Assembly: GCA_012962365.1 (NCBI GenBank)
Contig: DTXR01000659.1
Span: forward strand, 1-11,776
DNA: 11,776 nucleotides
Origin: Chromatiaceae bacterium
GTDB taxonomy: Bacteria > Pseudomonadota > Gammaproteobacteria > Chromatiales > Chromatiaceae
Reading direction: 5' to 3'
Shown: positions 1 to 9,505 of the stretch, in pieces
Numbering within the stretch: position 1 is the first letter of the stretch
Layout: each line of letters begins with the position of its first letter
Position numbers and translations under genes: made by a program
Notes under the pieces: generated by a model
Seen by the model: only the letters and a program-made list of their open reading frames with translations
The model's database searches: none
What the model was told of the DNA's origin: nothing

Positions 1-806
1 AGAAGTTGGCGATCACCTCACACAAGCCCCAGACCACCCGCCACAGCATCCTGGGCATCAGTACGCTGGACGATGGGCAGATTGTGTATATCGACACCCC
101 TGGCATCCACCAGCGCGGCAACAAGGCTATGAACCGCTATCTGAATCGAACGGCAACCAGCAGTCTCTCCGGTGTGGATCTGGCGGTATTCGTTGTCGAC
201 AGTGAGCACTGGACGGATGAGGATGAGATGGTGCTGCAGCGGATAAAAAATAGTGGCCTTCCTGCGATTTTGGCGGTGAACAAGATAGACACGCTGCAGC
301 GTCGAGAAGCGCTGTTGCCCGTGCTGGCAAAATTGTCTGAACGAACCGGACTGGAAACGGTGGTTCCTGTTTCTGCGCGTACGGGTGACAATTGCGAGAA
401 CCTGCAGCAAGCCATACTGGCACAGTTGCCGGAAGGAGAGAATATCTATCCCGAGGATCAGATTACAGACAGGCCGGAGCGTTTCTTCGCGGCTGAATTG
501 ATCCGGGAGCAGATCACTCGAAGGTACCACAAAGAACTGCCGTATTCGGCCACCGTGGAGATAGAGGAGTTTGATGCCCAGCCTCGCATGTATCGTATCG
601 GTGCTGTCATCTGGGTAGAGCGCGACAATCAAAAGGGCATTCTGGTGGGGAAAGGCGGCCTGGCTTTGAAAGAAACAGCAACGGAAGCGCGTAAACAGCT
701 TGAAGATTTTTTTCAGACTAAAGTGTATCTGCGTTTGTGGGTCAAGGTGAAGAAAAGCTGGTCTGCCGATCAGGCCAGTCTCAACCGGTTGGGTTATTCA
801 GAATAG
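1..806 (+). CDS. era: GTPase Era, 5' end cut off by window
   Basis: Era is an essential GTPase that binds the 3' end of 16S rRNA and helps 30S subunit assembly; it acts in the cytoplasm and at the inner membrane. The visible reading frame starts at base 3 and ends at TAG 804-806, giving 267 residues of a protein usually about 300 long, so roughly the first 30 residues, including the P-loop, lie outside the window. Visible motifs are the switch I region QTTRH, the G3 box DTPGIH, the G4 box NKID and the G5-like SAR. The C-terminal KH RNA-binding domain follows, with its GKGG loop and an LRLWVKVKKSW segment typical of Era. A TTG at base 6 could be misread as a start, but homology runs straight through it. 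recO follows after 10 nt, as in the common rnc-era-recO cluster. Identity is certain; only the start is unseen. Confidence 0.97.
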   Translation, partial: KLAITSHKPQTTRHSILGISTLDDGQIVYIDTPGIHQRGNKAMNRYLNRTATSSLSGVDLAVFVVDSEHWTDEDEMVLQRIKNSGLPAILAVNKIDTLQRREALLPVLAKLSERTGLETVVPVSARTGDNCENLQQAILAQLPEGENIYPEDQITDRPERFFAAELIREQITRRYHKELPYSATVEIEEFDAQPRMYRIGAVIWVERDNQKGILVGKGGLALKETATEARKQLEDFFQTKVYLRLWVKVKKSWSADQASLNRLGYSE

Positions 807-816
807 AGCGTACTAA

Positions 817-1515
817 TTGCCCGGCGAACTGACTCCAGCCTACATTCTGCATTCCCGCAAGTATGGTGAGCACCATTTACTGGTGGATTTTTTAACCTTG
901 TCCGCCGGTCGTGTTTCCCTGATGGTGCGTGGTGCGGCATCCGCCAAAAGCAGGAGGCGGGGACTGCTGCAGCCATTTATTCCCTTGCTGGTGTCTTGGT
1001 CCGGGCGTGGCGGAATTCCCAACCTGAAACAAGTGGAGCAACGCTCACGCCATGTCCTGCCAAAAAACCGGGCGCTGTTCAGCGGTTTCTATCTGAATGA
1101 ACTGCTGGTCAGGCTTATCGGGCAGAATGAACCTGTGCCGGAGTTGTTTTTCAGCTATGAAAAAGCCCTCGATGGTCTGGCTTCAGAGAAGAATCTCGAG
1201 ATGCTGCTGCGCGGCTTTGAACTGCAATTGCTGCATTCCCTGGGTTATGGCATCGACCTGTTGCATGAAGGGCAAACAGGAAAGGCTGTTGTACCTCAAG
1301 CTGCTTATGACTATGAACCTGAATCAGGACTCAGACGGGTCACGGGTGAGAGCAGGCTTCTGATCATGGGTGACACCTTGATTACATTGGCCGAAGGACG
1401 GATGTTGGATGCGCGCCAGAGCAGGGAAGCCAGGGAGCTGATGCGGCAGATTCTTGGCCACTATCTGGGAGACCGGCCGCTAAAGAGCCGAGAGTTTTTT
1501 TCTACCTTGTCCTGA
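817..1515 (+). CDS. recO: DNA repair protein RecO, TTG start
   Basis: RecO works with RecF and RecR to load RecA onto SSB-coated single-stranded DNA in gap repair. The 232-residue product is close to the E. coli length (about 242). The N-terminal OB-fold part carries [19 protein letters not shown], then [16 protein letters not shown] and LYLNELL-like segments (here [10 protein letters not shown]), matching RecO. No cysteines are visible, so it is the form without the zinc site seen in many other bacteria. The start is unusual: an in-frame TAA at 814-816 directly precedes TTG 817, and starting there aligns the N-terminus with E. coli RecO. A weak GAG at 806-808 sits 8 nt upstream. It lies 10 nt after era and is probably cotranscribed. 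Family identity is very likely; the TTG start is an inference from alignment and the blocking stop. Confidence 0.95.
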   Translation: MPGELTPAYILHSRKYGEHHLLVDFLTLSAGRVSLMVRGAASAKSRRRGLLQPFIPLLVSWSGRGGIPNLKQVEQRSRHVLPKNRALFSGFYLNELLVRLIGQNEPVPELFFSYEKALDGLASEKNLEMLLRGFELQLLHSLGYGIDLLHEGQTGKAVVPQAAYDYEPESGLRRVTGESRLLIMGDTLITLAEGRMLDARQSREARELMRQILGHYLGDRPLKSREFFSTLS

Positions 1516-1541
1516 GAGTTACCTGAACTGTCAGGAAGAAC

Positions 1542-1545
1542 GGAG
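1542..1545 (+). promoter_or_regulatory. Ribosome binding site of pdxJ
   Basis: GGAG lies 10 nt before the ATG at 1556 and supports that start. The recO-pdxJ gap is 40 nt and shows no convincing promoter, so pdxJ is probably read from the era-recO transcript. Confidence 0.6.
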
Positions 1546-1555
1546 AATCAATATC

Positions 1556-2271
1556 ATGCACCAGAGAAAGTTGTTAGGGGTAAATATCGATCATGTCGCA
1601 ACGCTGCGTCAGGCCAGGGGTACCCGTTATCCGGATCCCATACAGGCGGCATTGATTTCTGAACAGGCGGGAGCGGATGCCATTACCCTGCATCTGCGGG
1701 AAGATCGCCGGCATATCCAGGATCGGGATGTGGAGTTCCTGAAAGACATCCTGCAAACCCGCATGAACCTGGAAATGGCAGCAACGGATGAGATGCTGGT
1801 CATCGCCCGGCGTGTCATGCCCGCAGATTGTTGTCTCGTACCCGAGAAGCGGGAAGAATTGACCACGGAAGGTGGGCTTGATGTTGCCGCAGACATTCCT
1901 CATCTGACCGACTATTGTGCCAGGCTTGCGGAATCCGGTGTTCGTGTTTCCCTGTTTATCGATGCTGATGCGCGCCAGCTCCAAGCTGCCGCAACCATCG
2001 GTGCGCCAGTTGTGGAAATACACACAGGGCATTTTGCCGATGCGCAAACTACAGAGAAACGCGCACAGGAACTGGCCAGAATCGTCGAAGCAGTGAAACT
2101 CGGTGAGTCACTGGGCTTGCAGGTGAATGCAGGACATGGCCTGGATTATCACAACGTGGTTCAAATCAGCGACATTAAAGGTGTTCGGGAACTCAATATT
2201 GGTCATGCCATCATTTCCCGGGCGGTATTCACCGGTCTGGATCAGGCAGTAAGAGAAATGAAGCAACTCAT

Positions 2272-2290
<19 letters not shown>
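1556..2290 (+). CDS. pdxJ: Pyridoxine 5'-phosphate synthase PdxJ
   Basis: PdxJ condenses 1-deoxy-D-xylulose 5-phosphate with 3-amino-1-hydroxyacetone 1-phosphate to form pyridoxine 5'-phosphate, the last ring-forming step of the DXP-dependent vitamin B6 pathway. It is a cytoplasmic TIM-barrel enzyme. The 244 residues match the family length. Seen motifs are [19 protein letters not shown] near the N-terminus, [11 protein letters not shown] with His46, [10 protein letters not shown] with Glu73, [20 protein letters not shown] with His194, and [14 protein letters not shown]. His46, Glu73 and His194 correspond, by my recollection, to E. coli His45, Glu72 and His193. A GGAG at 1542-1545 precedes the ATG by 10 nt. 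It follows recO by 40 nt as usual, but acpS, the frequent next gene, is absent, and the 3' end overlaps the convergent barA gene by 19 bp. Confidence 0.98.
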
Positions 2291-5022
<2,732 letters not shown>

Positions 5023-5028
5023 CAACAG

Positions 5029-5032
5029 TTCC
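5029..5032 (-). promoter_or_regulatory. Ribosome binding site deciding the barA start
   Basis: On the minus strand GGAA lies 6 nt upstream of the ATG at 5022. The other in-frame candidates, ATG at 5034 and TTG at 5085, have no comparable purine run, so this site decides the start. Confidence 0.6.
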
Positions 5033-5129
5033 ATTTGGTGGCAGGTGATACCGTAGGAGATTTTCACCAGCTTGCGAAAACACAATCTGATTCATTTGCT
5101 TAGCCCACCGTTCTCCCTCATGATCAAAG

Positions 5130-5158
5130 ACTATAGCAACTTGTGCCCTGATCTTGAA
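5130..5158 (-). promoter_or_regulatory. Candidate barA promoter
   Basis: On the minus strand the -35-like TTCAAG (5158-5153) and the -10 TATAGT (5135-5130) are separated by 17 nt. The -10 matches the consensus at 5 of 6 bases, the -35 at only 3 of 6. Transcription would start near 5123, leaving a leader of about 100 nt before the chosen barA start. Prediction from sequence only. Confidence 0.45.
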
Positions 5159-5178
5159 GGATGCTGGCGGCTTCATCA

Positions 5179-5198
5179 GGAACGGAAAAGAACGTTCC
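5179..5198 (+). repeat. GGAACG/CGTTCC inverted repeat over the cysM -35
   Basis: GGAACG (5179-5184) and its reverse complement CGTTCC (5193-5198) flank an 8-nt A-rich spacer. The pentamer GAACG also occurs as direct copies beginning at 5180, 5190 and 5204. The right arm covers the start of the proposed -35. It could be an operator for the cysM operon or simply chance; I do not recognise the binding protein. Confidence 0.35.
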
Positions 5199-5222
5199 CA
5201 TCTGAACGAGGCGCGTTAAAAT
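5195..5222 (+). promoter_or_regulatory. Candidate promoter of the cysM operon
   Basis: The -35-like TTCCCA (5195-5200, 4 of 6 consensus bases) and the -10 TAAAAT (5217-5222, 5 of 6) are separated by 16 nt. Transcription would start near 5229, about 25 nt before the cysM ATG. This is the only clear intergenic space ahead of the eight-gene run that ends at 11668, so it may drive the whole run. The -35 overlaps an inverted repeat. Confidence 0.5.
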
Positions 5223-5253
5223 ACCTGGCGATACCACTTACCGTTATTGACTT

Positions 5254-6153
5254 ATGGAATACCGGAACCTTTCATCTACCGTTGGAAACACACCCCTTGT
5301 AAAGCTGCAGCGCTTGCCAGGCGACACAAGCAATACCTTGCTGGTCAAGCTGGAGGGAAACAATCCTGCGGGATCGGTTAAGGACAGACCTGCGTTGCAC
5401 ATGATCGAGCAGGCAGAGCGGCGAGGGGAGATTCATCCCGGCGATACGCTGATAGAGGCAACCAGCGGAAATACGGGAATTGCCCTGGCCATGGTGGCAG
5501 CGATGAAGGGATACCGTCTCAAGCTCATCATGCCGGACAATATGAGCATGGAGCGCAAAGCGGCGATGGCGGCATACGGGGCGGAGCTGGTTCTAGTGAC
5601 CGAAGCCCAGGGGATGGAAGGCGCCCGGGATTTGGGCATCGAGCTGCAAGCCAACGGGCAGGGAAAACTGCTGAACCAATTCGATAATCCGGACAATCCG
5701 CTGGCACATTACCTGGGCACAGGCCCGGAACTGTGGCGGGATACCGCGCAGAGTATCACCCATTTTGTCAGTGCCATGGGCACAACGGGCACCATCATGG
5801 GGGTGGCAAGATTCCTCAAAGAACAAAGCAGTGACGTGCAGATTATCGGCGTACAGCCGGAAGAAGGCGCGCAGATCCCGGGTATTCGGCGCTGGCCCAA
5901 AGAATACCTGCCAGGCATATTCGATGCATCTTTGGTCGACCTTGAGCTTGATGTATCCCAGCGGGAGGCGGAAGACACGACCAGAGCCCTGGCGCAGAAA
6001 GAGGGAATTTTCTGCGGGATCTCATCCGGTGGTGCCGTGGCCGCCATGTTGCGGCTGTCCTGCAAGCTGGAAAATGCCGTGCTGGCAGCCATCGTCTGCG
6101 ATCGCGGCGACCGTTATCTCTCCACTGGCATATTCGATCCGGGCAGACACTGA
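5254..6153 (+). CDS. cysM: O-acetylserine sulfhydrylase B (cysteine synthase)
   Basis: CysM is a PLP enzyme that makes L-cysteine from O-acetyl-L-serine and sulfide; the B form can also use thiosulfate to give S-sulfocysteine. The 299 residues match the family (E. coli 303). Seen motifs are the N-terminal VGNTPLVKLQRL, the PLP-lysine segment NNPAGSVKDRPA with Lys43, the substrate loop ATSGNTG (69-75), the phosphate-binding GTTGT (176-180), EYLPGIFDASLVD and CGISSGGAV (254-262). The run EGNNPAGSVKDR and the sequence QPEEG...IPGIRRWP follow CysM rather than CysK. No strong ribosome site precedes the ATG, but homology begins within the first ten residues. cysM next to rlmD and near barA/gacS is a known gammaproteobacterial neighbourhood. 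It is the first gene of the long plus-strand run, and only 1 nt separates it from rlmD. Confidence 0.97.
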   Translation: MEYRNLSSTVGNTPLVKLQRLPGDTSNTLLVKLEGNNPAGSVKDRPALHMIEQAERRGEIHPGDTLIEATSGNTGIALAMVAAMKGYRLKLIMPDNMSMERKAAMAAYGAELVLVTEAQGMEGARDLGIELQANGQGKLLNQFDNPDNPLAHYLGTGPELWRDTAQSITHFVSAMGTTGTIMGVARFLKEQSSDVQIIGVQPEEGAQIPGIRRWPKEYLPGIFDASLVDLELDVSQREAEDTTRALAQKEGIFCGISSGGAVAAMLRLSCKLENAVLAAIVCDRGDRYLSTGIFDPGRH

Positions 6154-6154
6154 C

Positions 6155-7486
6155 ATGGCGCGCAGACGACGCAGACAGAAACTGCCGCAGGAGCCGGTAG
6201 AGGCACAGATTGACGCACTGAGTCATGATGGCCGGGGCGTAGCCAGAATCAATGGCAAGGCCACGTTTATCCACGGCGCCCTGCCGGGTGAGCGGGTGAT
6301 GTTCCGCTATACCGGCAAGCGCAAGAATCATGACGAAGGTGAAGTGGTGGATGTGCAGCAAGCCAGCGCGCAGCGCGTAACACCCCGTTGCAGTTATTTT
6401 GGCCTGTGCGGTGGCTGCAGCCTGCAGCATCTCCAGGCTGACGCGCAAATTCAGTACAAGCAGCAGACTCTGATGGATGCGTTCTCCCATATCGGAAAAG
6501 TATCGCCGGAACAGGTTCTTCCGCCCCTGACCAGCCCGTCCTCCTGGGGATATCGCCGCAAGGCACGGCTGGGCGTAAAGCATGTGCTCAAAAAGGGCAA
6601 GGTGCTGGTGGGCTTTCGTGAGCGCAATGCCAGCTTCGTCGCGGATATGGCTGGCTGTGAAGTGCTGCATCCGAAAATCGGACATGCACTCACGGATCTG
6701 TCCGCCCTGATCGAAAAGCTGTCCATCTCGACGCGGGTGCCCCAGATCGAAGTGGCCATGGATGATGAGCGCTGCGTGCTGATCTTCCGCCTTCTCGAAC
6801 CCTTGACAGATCCCGACAGGCAGCTGCTGCGCGGTTTCGCGGACACCCATGATTTCATCATCTACCTTCAGGAAGGCGGGCCGGATACGGTCGCACCACT
6901 GGATGAAGCTGCCGATCTGCACTATGTATTGCCGGGATTCGATGTGGATCTGCATTTCCAGCCGACGGACTTCACCCAGGTCAACACCGATATCAATCGG
7001 CAGATGGTCAGCCAAGCGCTGGATCTGCTTGCGTTGAACGAACAGGATCAGGTGCTGGATCTTTTCTGCGGCATCGGAAACTTCACCCTGCCCTTGGCGA
7101 CGCTGGCCGGGCAGGTAACCGGCGTAGAAGGTGCCCAGGAACTGGTGAGCCGTGCCAGGGATAATGCCCGGCGCAACGGGCTGGAGAATGTCCGTTTCCA
7201 TGCCGCCAATTTGTACGAGTCCCTGGATCAGGAACCCTGGTTGCGCCAATCGTTCAACAAGGTGTTACTGGATCCGCCACGCAGCGGCGCGTTCGAGATA
7301 CTGGCGCATTTGCCGCGCATGGGCGCTGAGCGTATCGTCTATGTCTCCTGTTATCCGGGCACCCTGGCTAGAGATGCAGCCGAACTGGTGAACGAGCTGG
7401 GGTATCGTCTGGTATCGGCGGGCGTGATGGACATGTTTCCCCATACCGCGCATGTGGAAAGTATCGCGTTGTTCGAGAAAGCCTGA
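6155..7486 (+). CDS. rlmD: 23S rRNA m5U1939 methyltransferase RlmD
   Basis: RlmD (RumA) methylates U1939 of 23S rRNA at C5 using S-adenosylmethionine and carries a [4Fe-4S] cluster. I start it at ATG 6155, 1 nt after cysM, giving 443 residues (E. coli 433); the frame is open further upstream inside cysM, but that part is a shadow. The N-terminus is a basic RRRRR stretch, then a TRAM domain (about 14-70). The cluster cysteines are C79, C85 and C88 in CSYFGLCGGC, plus C168. The SAM-binding motif VLDLFCGIGNFTLPLA spans about 300-315 and LDPPRSG 372-378. The catalytic Cys399 lies in SCYPGTLARD and the general base Glu435 in HTAHVES. The usual SCNPATLARD is changed at two positions beside the catalytic cysteine. 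relA, which commonly neighbours this gene, is not here. The TGA overlaps the next ATG by 1 nt. Confidence 0.95.
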   Translation: MARRRRRQKLPQEPVEAQIDALSHDGRGVARINGKATFIHGALPGERVMFRYTGKRKNHDEGEVVDVQQASAQRVTPRCSYFGLCGGCSLQHLQADAQIQYKQQTLMDAFSHIGKVSPEQVLPPLTSPSSWGYRRKARLGVKHVLKKGKVLVGFRERNASFVADMAGCEVLHPKIGHALTDLSALIEKLSISTRVPQIEVAMDDERCVLIFRLLEPLTDPDRQLLRGFADTHDFIIYLQEGGPDTVAPLDEAADLHYVLPGFDVDLHFQPTDFTQVNTDINRQMVSQALDLLALNEQDQVLDLFCGIGNFTLPLATLAGQVTGVEGAQELVSRARDNARRNGLENVRFHAANLYESLDQEPWLRQSFNKVLLDPPRSGAFEILAHLPRMGAERIVYVSCYPGTLARDAAELVNELGYRLVSAGVMDMFPHTAHVESIALFEKA

Positions 7487-7965
7487 TGGGAATCGAGATA
7501 GAAAGAAAATTTCTGCTGGCCTCCGACGCCTGGCGTGATGGGGTGGAAAAATCCCTGGAAATGCATCAGGGCTACCTGAGCCATGATGCCCAGTCATCGG
7601 TACGGGTGCGGGTCTATGATGATCATGGGGACATCAATGTGAAAAGCACCCGTGACGGCATCCATCGTCTCGAGTATGAATACCCCATACCTTTATCGGA
7701 TGCCAGGGAGTTGTTGAACAAGGTTGCCCATCGTCCGCTGATCGAGAAAACCCGTCACATTCTCCACATCGAAGGGCATTGCTGGGAAATCGATGAGTTT
7801 CATGGTGAAAATGCCGGCCTGATCGTTGCGGAAATCGAGCTGGACGCTGTTGATGAACTGTTCCATCGCCCGGCGTGGCTGGGAGAGGAGATCTCCACGG
7901 ATGCCCGCTACTATAACAGCAACCTCAGTAAGCTGCCCTATCGTTACTGGGCAGAAGAAGCGTGA
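7486..7965 (+). CDS. CYTH-domain triphosphate tunnel protein
   Basis: This is a short CYTH protein of the triphosphate tunnel metalloenzyme superfamily; relatives hydrolyse inorganic tripolyphosphate or nucleoside triphosphates, and a few are class IV adenylate cyclases or thiamine triphosphatases. The 159 residues carry the signature ExExK as E4-I-E6-R-K8, then the tunnel residues in VRVRV (R40, R42), NVKS (K53), RLEYEYPI (61-68), EKTRH (K88, R90), WEIDEF (100-105) and AEIEL (E116, E118). The compact length and the ERKF, GYL, EKTR and GEE...D.RY segments resemble the Nitrosomonas tripolyphosphatase as I recall it, so inorganic triphosphatase is the likeliest activity; the substrate cannot be read from sequence. 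The start codon overlaps the rlmD stop by 1 nt, and the stop overlaps the next gene by 4 nt, so translation is probably coupled. Confidence 0.88.
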   Translation: MGIEIERKFLLASDAWRDGVEKSLEMHQGYLSHDAQSSVRVRVYDDHGDINVKSTRDGIHRLEYEYPIPLSDARELLNKVAHRPLIEKTRHILHIEGHCWEIDEFHGENAGLIVAEIELDAVDELFHRPAWLGEEISTDARYYNSNLSKLPYRYWAEEA

Positions 7966-8441
7966 CCCGTCATCTCAGGGTGACACTGCCAACCCAGGAA
8001 CTGAGTCTCTGGGAAGACGACAGGCTGATCGGCGTGTACAAGGTATCGACAGCACTGAATGGCTCAGGTTCGTTGCAGGGCAGTGAGTGTACGCCCCTGG
8101 GCCACCATCGTATTCGCCTGAAGATCGGTCAGGGCTGCCCCCTGAACACGGTTTTCGTGGGGCGCAGACCCACAGGTGAAATCTATACGCAGGAGCTCGG
8201 AAAAAAGTTTCCCGGCAGGGACTGGATATTGACCCGTATCCTGTGGCTGACCGGGTTGGAACCAGGGAAAAACCGGGGGGGAGATTGTGATACGCTCAAA
8301 CGATTCATCTATATTCACGGCACGGCGGACGAAGCACTGCTGGGCCAGCCTGTCTCTCACGGTTGCATACGCATGAAAAACCAGGATCTGATTGAAGTGT
8401 TCAATGCCGTATCGAACAATACCCTCGTCACTATCGAATAA
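7962..8441 (+). CDS. YkuD-domain protein without signal peptide, likely cytoplasmic L,D-carboxypeptidase
   Basis: The 159-residue protein is a single YkuD (L,D-transpeptidase catalytic) domain. The active-site block is IHGT (His119) followed by SHGCIRMKNQDLIEVF, with Ser132, His133, catalytic Cys135 and Arg137; TPLGHHRI near 44-51 is also typical. Most YkuD proteins are exported, but this one begins directly with the fold: the first 30 residues are polar and contain no signal peptide, lipobox or membrane helix. The GTG start overlaps the preceding stop in GTGA, and a purine run GAAGAAG lies just before it. nagZ, a cytoplasmic peptidoglycan-recycling enzyme, begins 15 nt downstream. Signal-less YkuD proteins in Acinetobacter (ElsL/LdtK) and Vibrio (LdcV) have been reported, to my recollection, to trim murein tetrapeptides as cytoplasmic L,D-carboxypeptidases. 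I infer the same role here. A true transpeptidase is the alternative. Confidence 0.85.
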   Translation: MTRHLRVTLPTQELSLWEDDRLIGVYKVSTALNGSGSLQGSECTPLGHHRIRLKIGQGCPLNTVFVGRRPTGEIYTQELGKKFPGRDWILTRILWLTGLEPGKNRGGDCDTLKRFIYIHGTADEALLGQPVSHGCIRMKNQDLIEVFNAVSNNTLVTIE

Positions 8442-8456
8442 CTGCCGGTACAGTCT

Positions 8457-9503
8457 ATGACACATGGCCCCTTGATGCTCGATCTTGAGAGCACCGTTCT
8501 GACCGCAGAAGAACGGGAGTTACTGCTGCACCCCGCCACGGGTGGTGTGATCCTGTTCAGCAGAAACTATGAAACGCCCCAACAAGTCAGGAGCCTTGTG
8601 AGAGACATTCATGACCTGCGCAGTCCGGCCCTGCTGGTTTCTGTCGATCAGGAAGGCGGGCGGGTGCAACGCTTTCGTGAAGGCTTCTCACGGCTTCCGG
8701 TAGCAGCCAAATTCGGTGAATTGCACCAAAGCCATCCGCAAAAGGCGCTCGATGCCGCGCACCATATCGGATGGCTGATGGCAGCCGAGCTGCGTGCCGT
8801 CGGCATCGATTTCAGCTTTGCCCCTGTGCTGGATCTGCAAACCGGCATCAGCCAGGTGATCGGTGACAGGGCTTTTTCCGAAGACCCCCTGATTGTCGGA
8901 AAGCTGGCTTTCAGCTGGGCAGCAGGTGCGAGAGAGGCGGGGATGCCTTCCGTGGGCAAACACTTTCCGGGCCACGGTTGTGTCGAAGCGGATTCACATC
9001 TTGACCTGCCCGTGGACGACCGGCGTTTTTCAGAGATCTGGGAACAAGATCTGCAGCCTTTCCGGCACATGGTGGACAATCATCTGGAAGGGCTCATGCC
9101 TGCGCATGTGGTATATCCGGCTGTCGATGACAAACCGGCGGGTTATTCCCCTTTCTGGATTCAGGACGTGCTGCGGCAGCGCATGGGCTTTGGCGGCGTG
9201 GTGTTCAGTGACGACCTGAGCATGGTCGCCGCCGATGTTGCCGGCACCTATCCCGAACGTGCCGCAGCGGCGTTGAAAGCAGGCTGTGACATGATACTGG
9301 TATGCAACAATCCGGAAGGCGCCCGGGAAGTGCTGGAATCTCTGGACGAATACTGCGATCCCGTCAGCCAGGTGCGCCTGGCGCGCATGCATGGGAAAGG
9401 GCAGCTGTCGGCAAAAGACGTTCGGGAAGACCCTCGCTGGCTGCGGGCCATGGAGTACCTCAACATGCTTGAAGCCGAAGAGTCCCTGGATCTGGAGCTG
9501 TAA
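8457..9503 (+). CDS. nagZ: Beta-N-acetylhexosaminidase NagZ (GH3)
   Basis: NagZ removes N-acetylglucosamine from GlcNAc-1,6-anhydroMurNAc-peptides in the cytoplasm during peptidoglycan recycling; its products can influence AmpC induction where AmpR is present. The 348 residues form a single GH3 TIM barrel (E. coli 341) with no signal peptide. Seen motifs are MLDLE near the N-terminus, GGVILFSRNY (29-38), VDQEGGRVQRFREGF (63-77), GKHFPGHG (167-174), the acid/base dyad Asp179 and His181 in ADSHLDLP, MPAHVVYPAVD (214-224), the nucleophile region FSDDLSM (250-256, probably Asp252), and AGCDMILVCNN (275-285). No good ribosome site precedes ATG 8457; ATG 8475 (Met7) is an alternative start that would still keep the conserved MLD. 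It lies 15 nt after the YkuD gene and 2 nt before the phosphoribosyltransferase. Identity is near certain. Confidence 0.97.
   Translation: MTHGPLMLDLESTVLTAEERELLLHPATGGVILFSRNYETPQQVRSLVRDIHDLRSPALLVSVDQEGGRVQRFREGFSRLPVAAKFGELHQSHPQKALDAAHHIGWLMAAELRAVGIDFSFAPVLDLQTGISQVIGDRAFSEDPLIVGKLAFSWAAGAREAGMPSVGKHFPGHGCVEADSHLDLPVDDRRFSEIWEQDLQPFRHMVDNHLEGLMPAHVVYPAVDDKPAGYSPFWIQDVLRQRMGFGGVVFSDDLSMVAADVAGTYPERAAAALKAGCDMILVCNNPEGAREVLESLDEYCDPVSQVRLARMHGKGQLSAKDVREDPRWLRAMEYLNMLEAEESLDLEL
9494..9497 (+). promoter_or_regulatory. Ribosome binding site favouring the GTG start of hpt
   Basis: GGAG inside the last codons of nagZ lies 8 nt before GTG 9506. The alternative ATG 9527 has GAAGAAG only 2 nt away, which is too close. 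This decides for the GTG start, though not conclusively. Confidence 0.45.
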
Positions 9504-9505
9504 TC

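Noticed and set aside
1522..1535. Small hairpin CCTGA-ACTG-TCAGG between recO and pdxJ
   Set aside because: Only five base pairs and no T tract; too weak for a terminator, and pdxJ is usually cotranscribed with recO.
5023..5085. Longer barA N-terminus from TTG 5085
   Set aside because: No ribosome site, and it would place 21 polar residues before the first membrane helix; ATG 5022 has GGAA and gives a length close to E. coli BarA.
5023..5253. Possible small RNA or small gene in the barA-cysM gap
   Set aside because: No terminator-like hairpin with a T tract and no short frame with a good ribosome site; the region is explained by two divergent promoters and leaders.
5765..6154. Upstream extension of the rlmD frame within cysM
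   Set aside because: The frame is open by chance. Homology to RlmD begins at ATG 6155, and the upstream translation does not resemble any RlmD N-terminus.
5843..7249. 468-codon open frame on the minus strand, antisense to cysM and rlmD
   Set aside because: It covers the conserved coding strand of two certain genes, shows no recognisable motif, and long mirrored frames are common in GC-rich genes.
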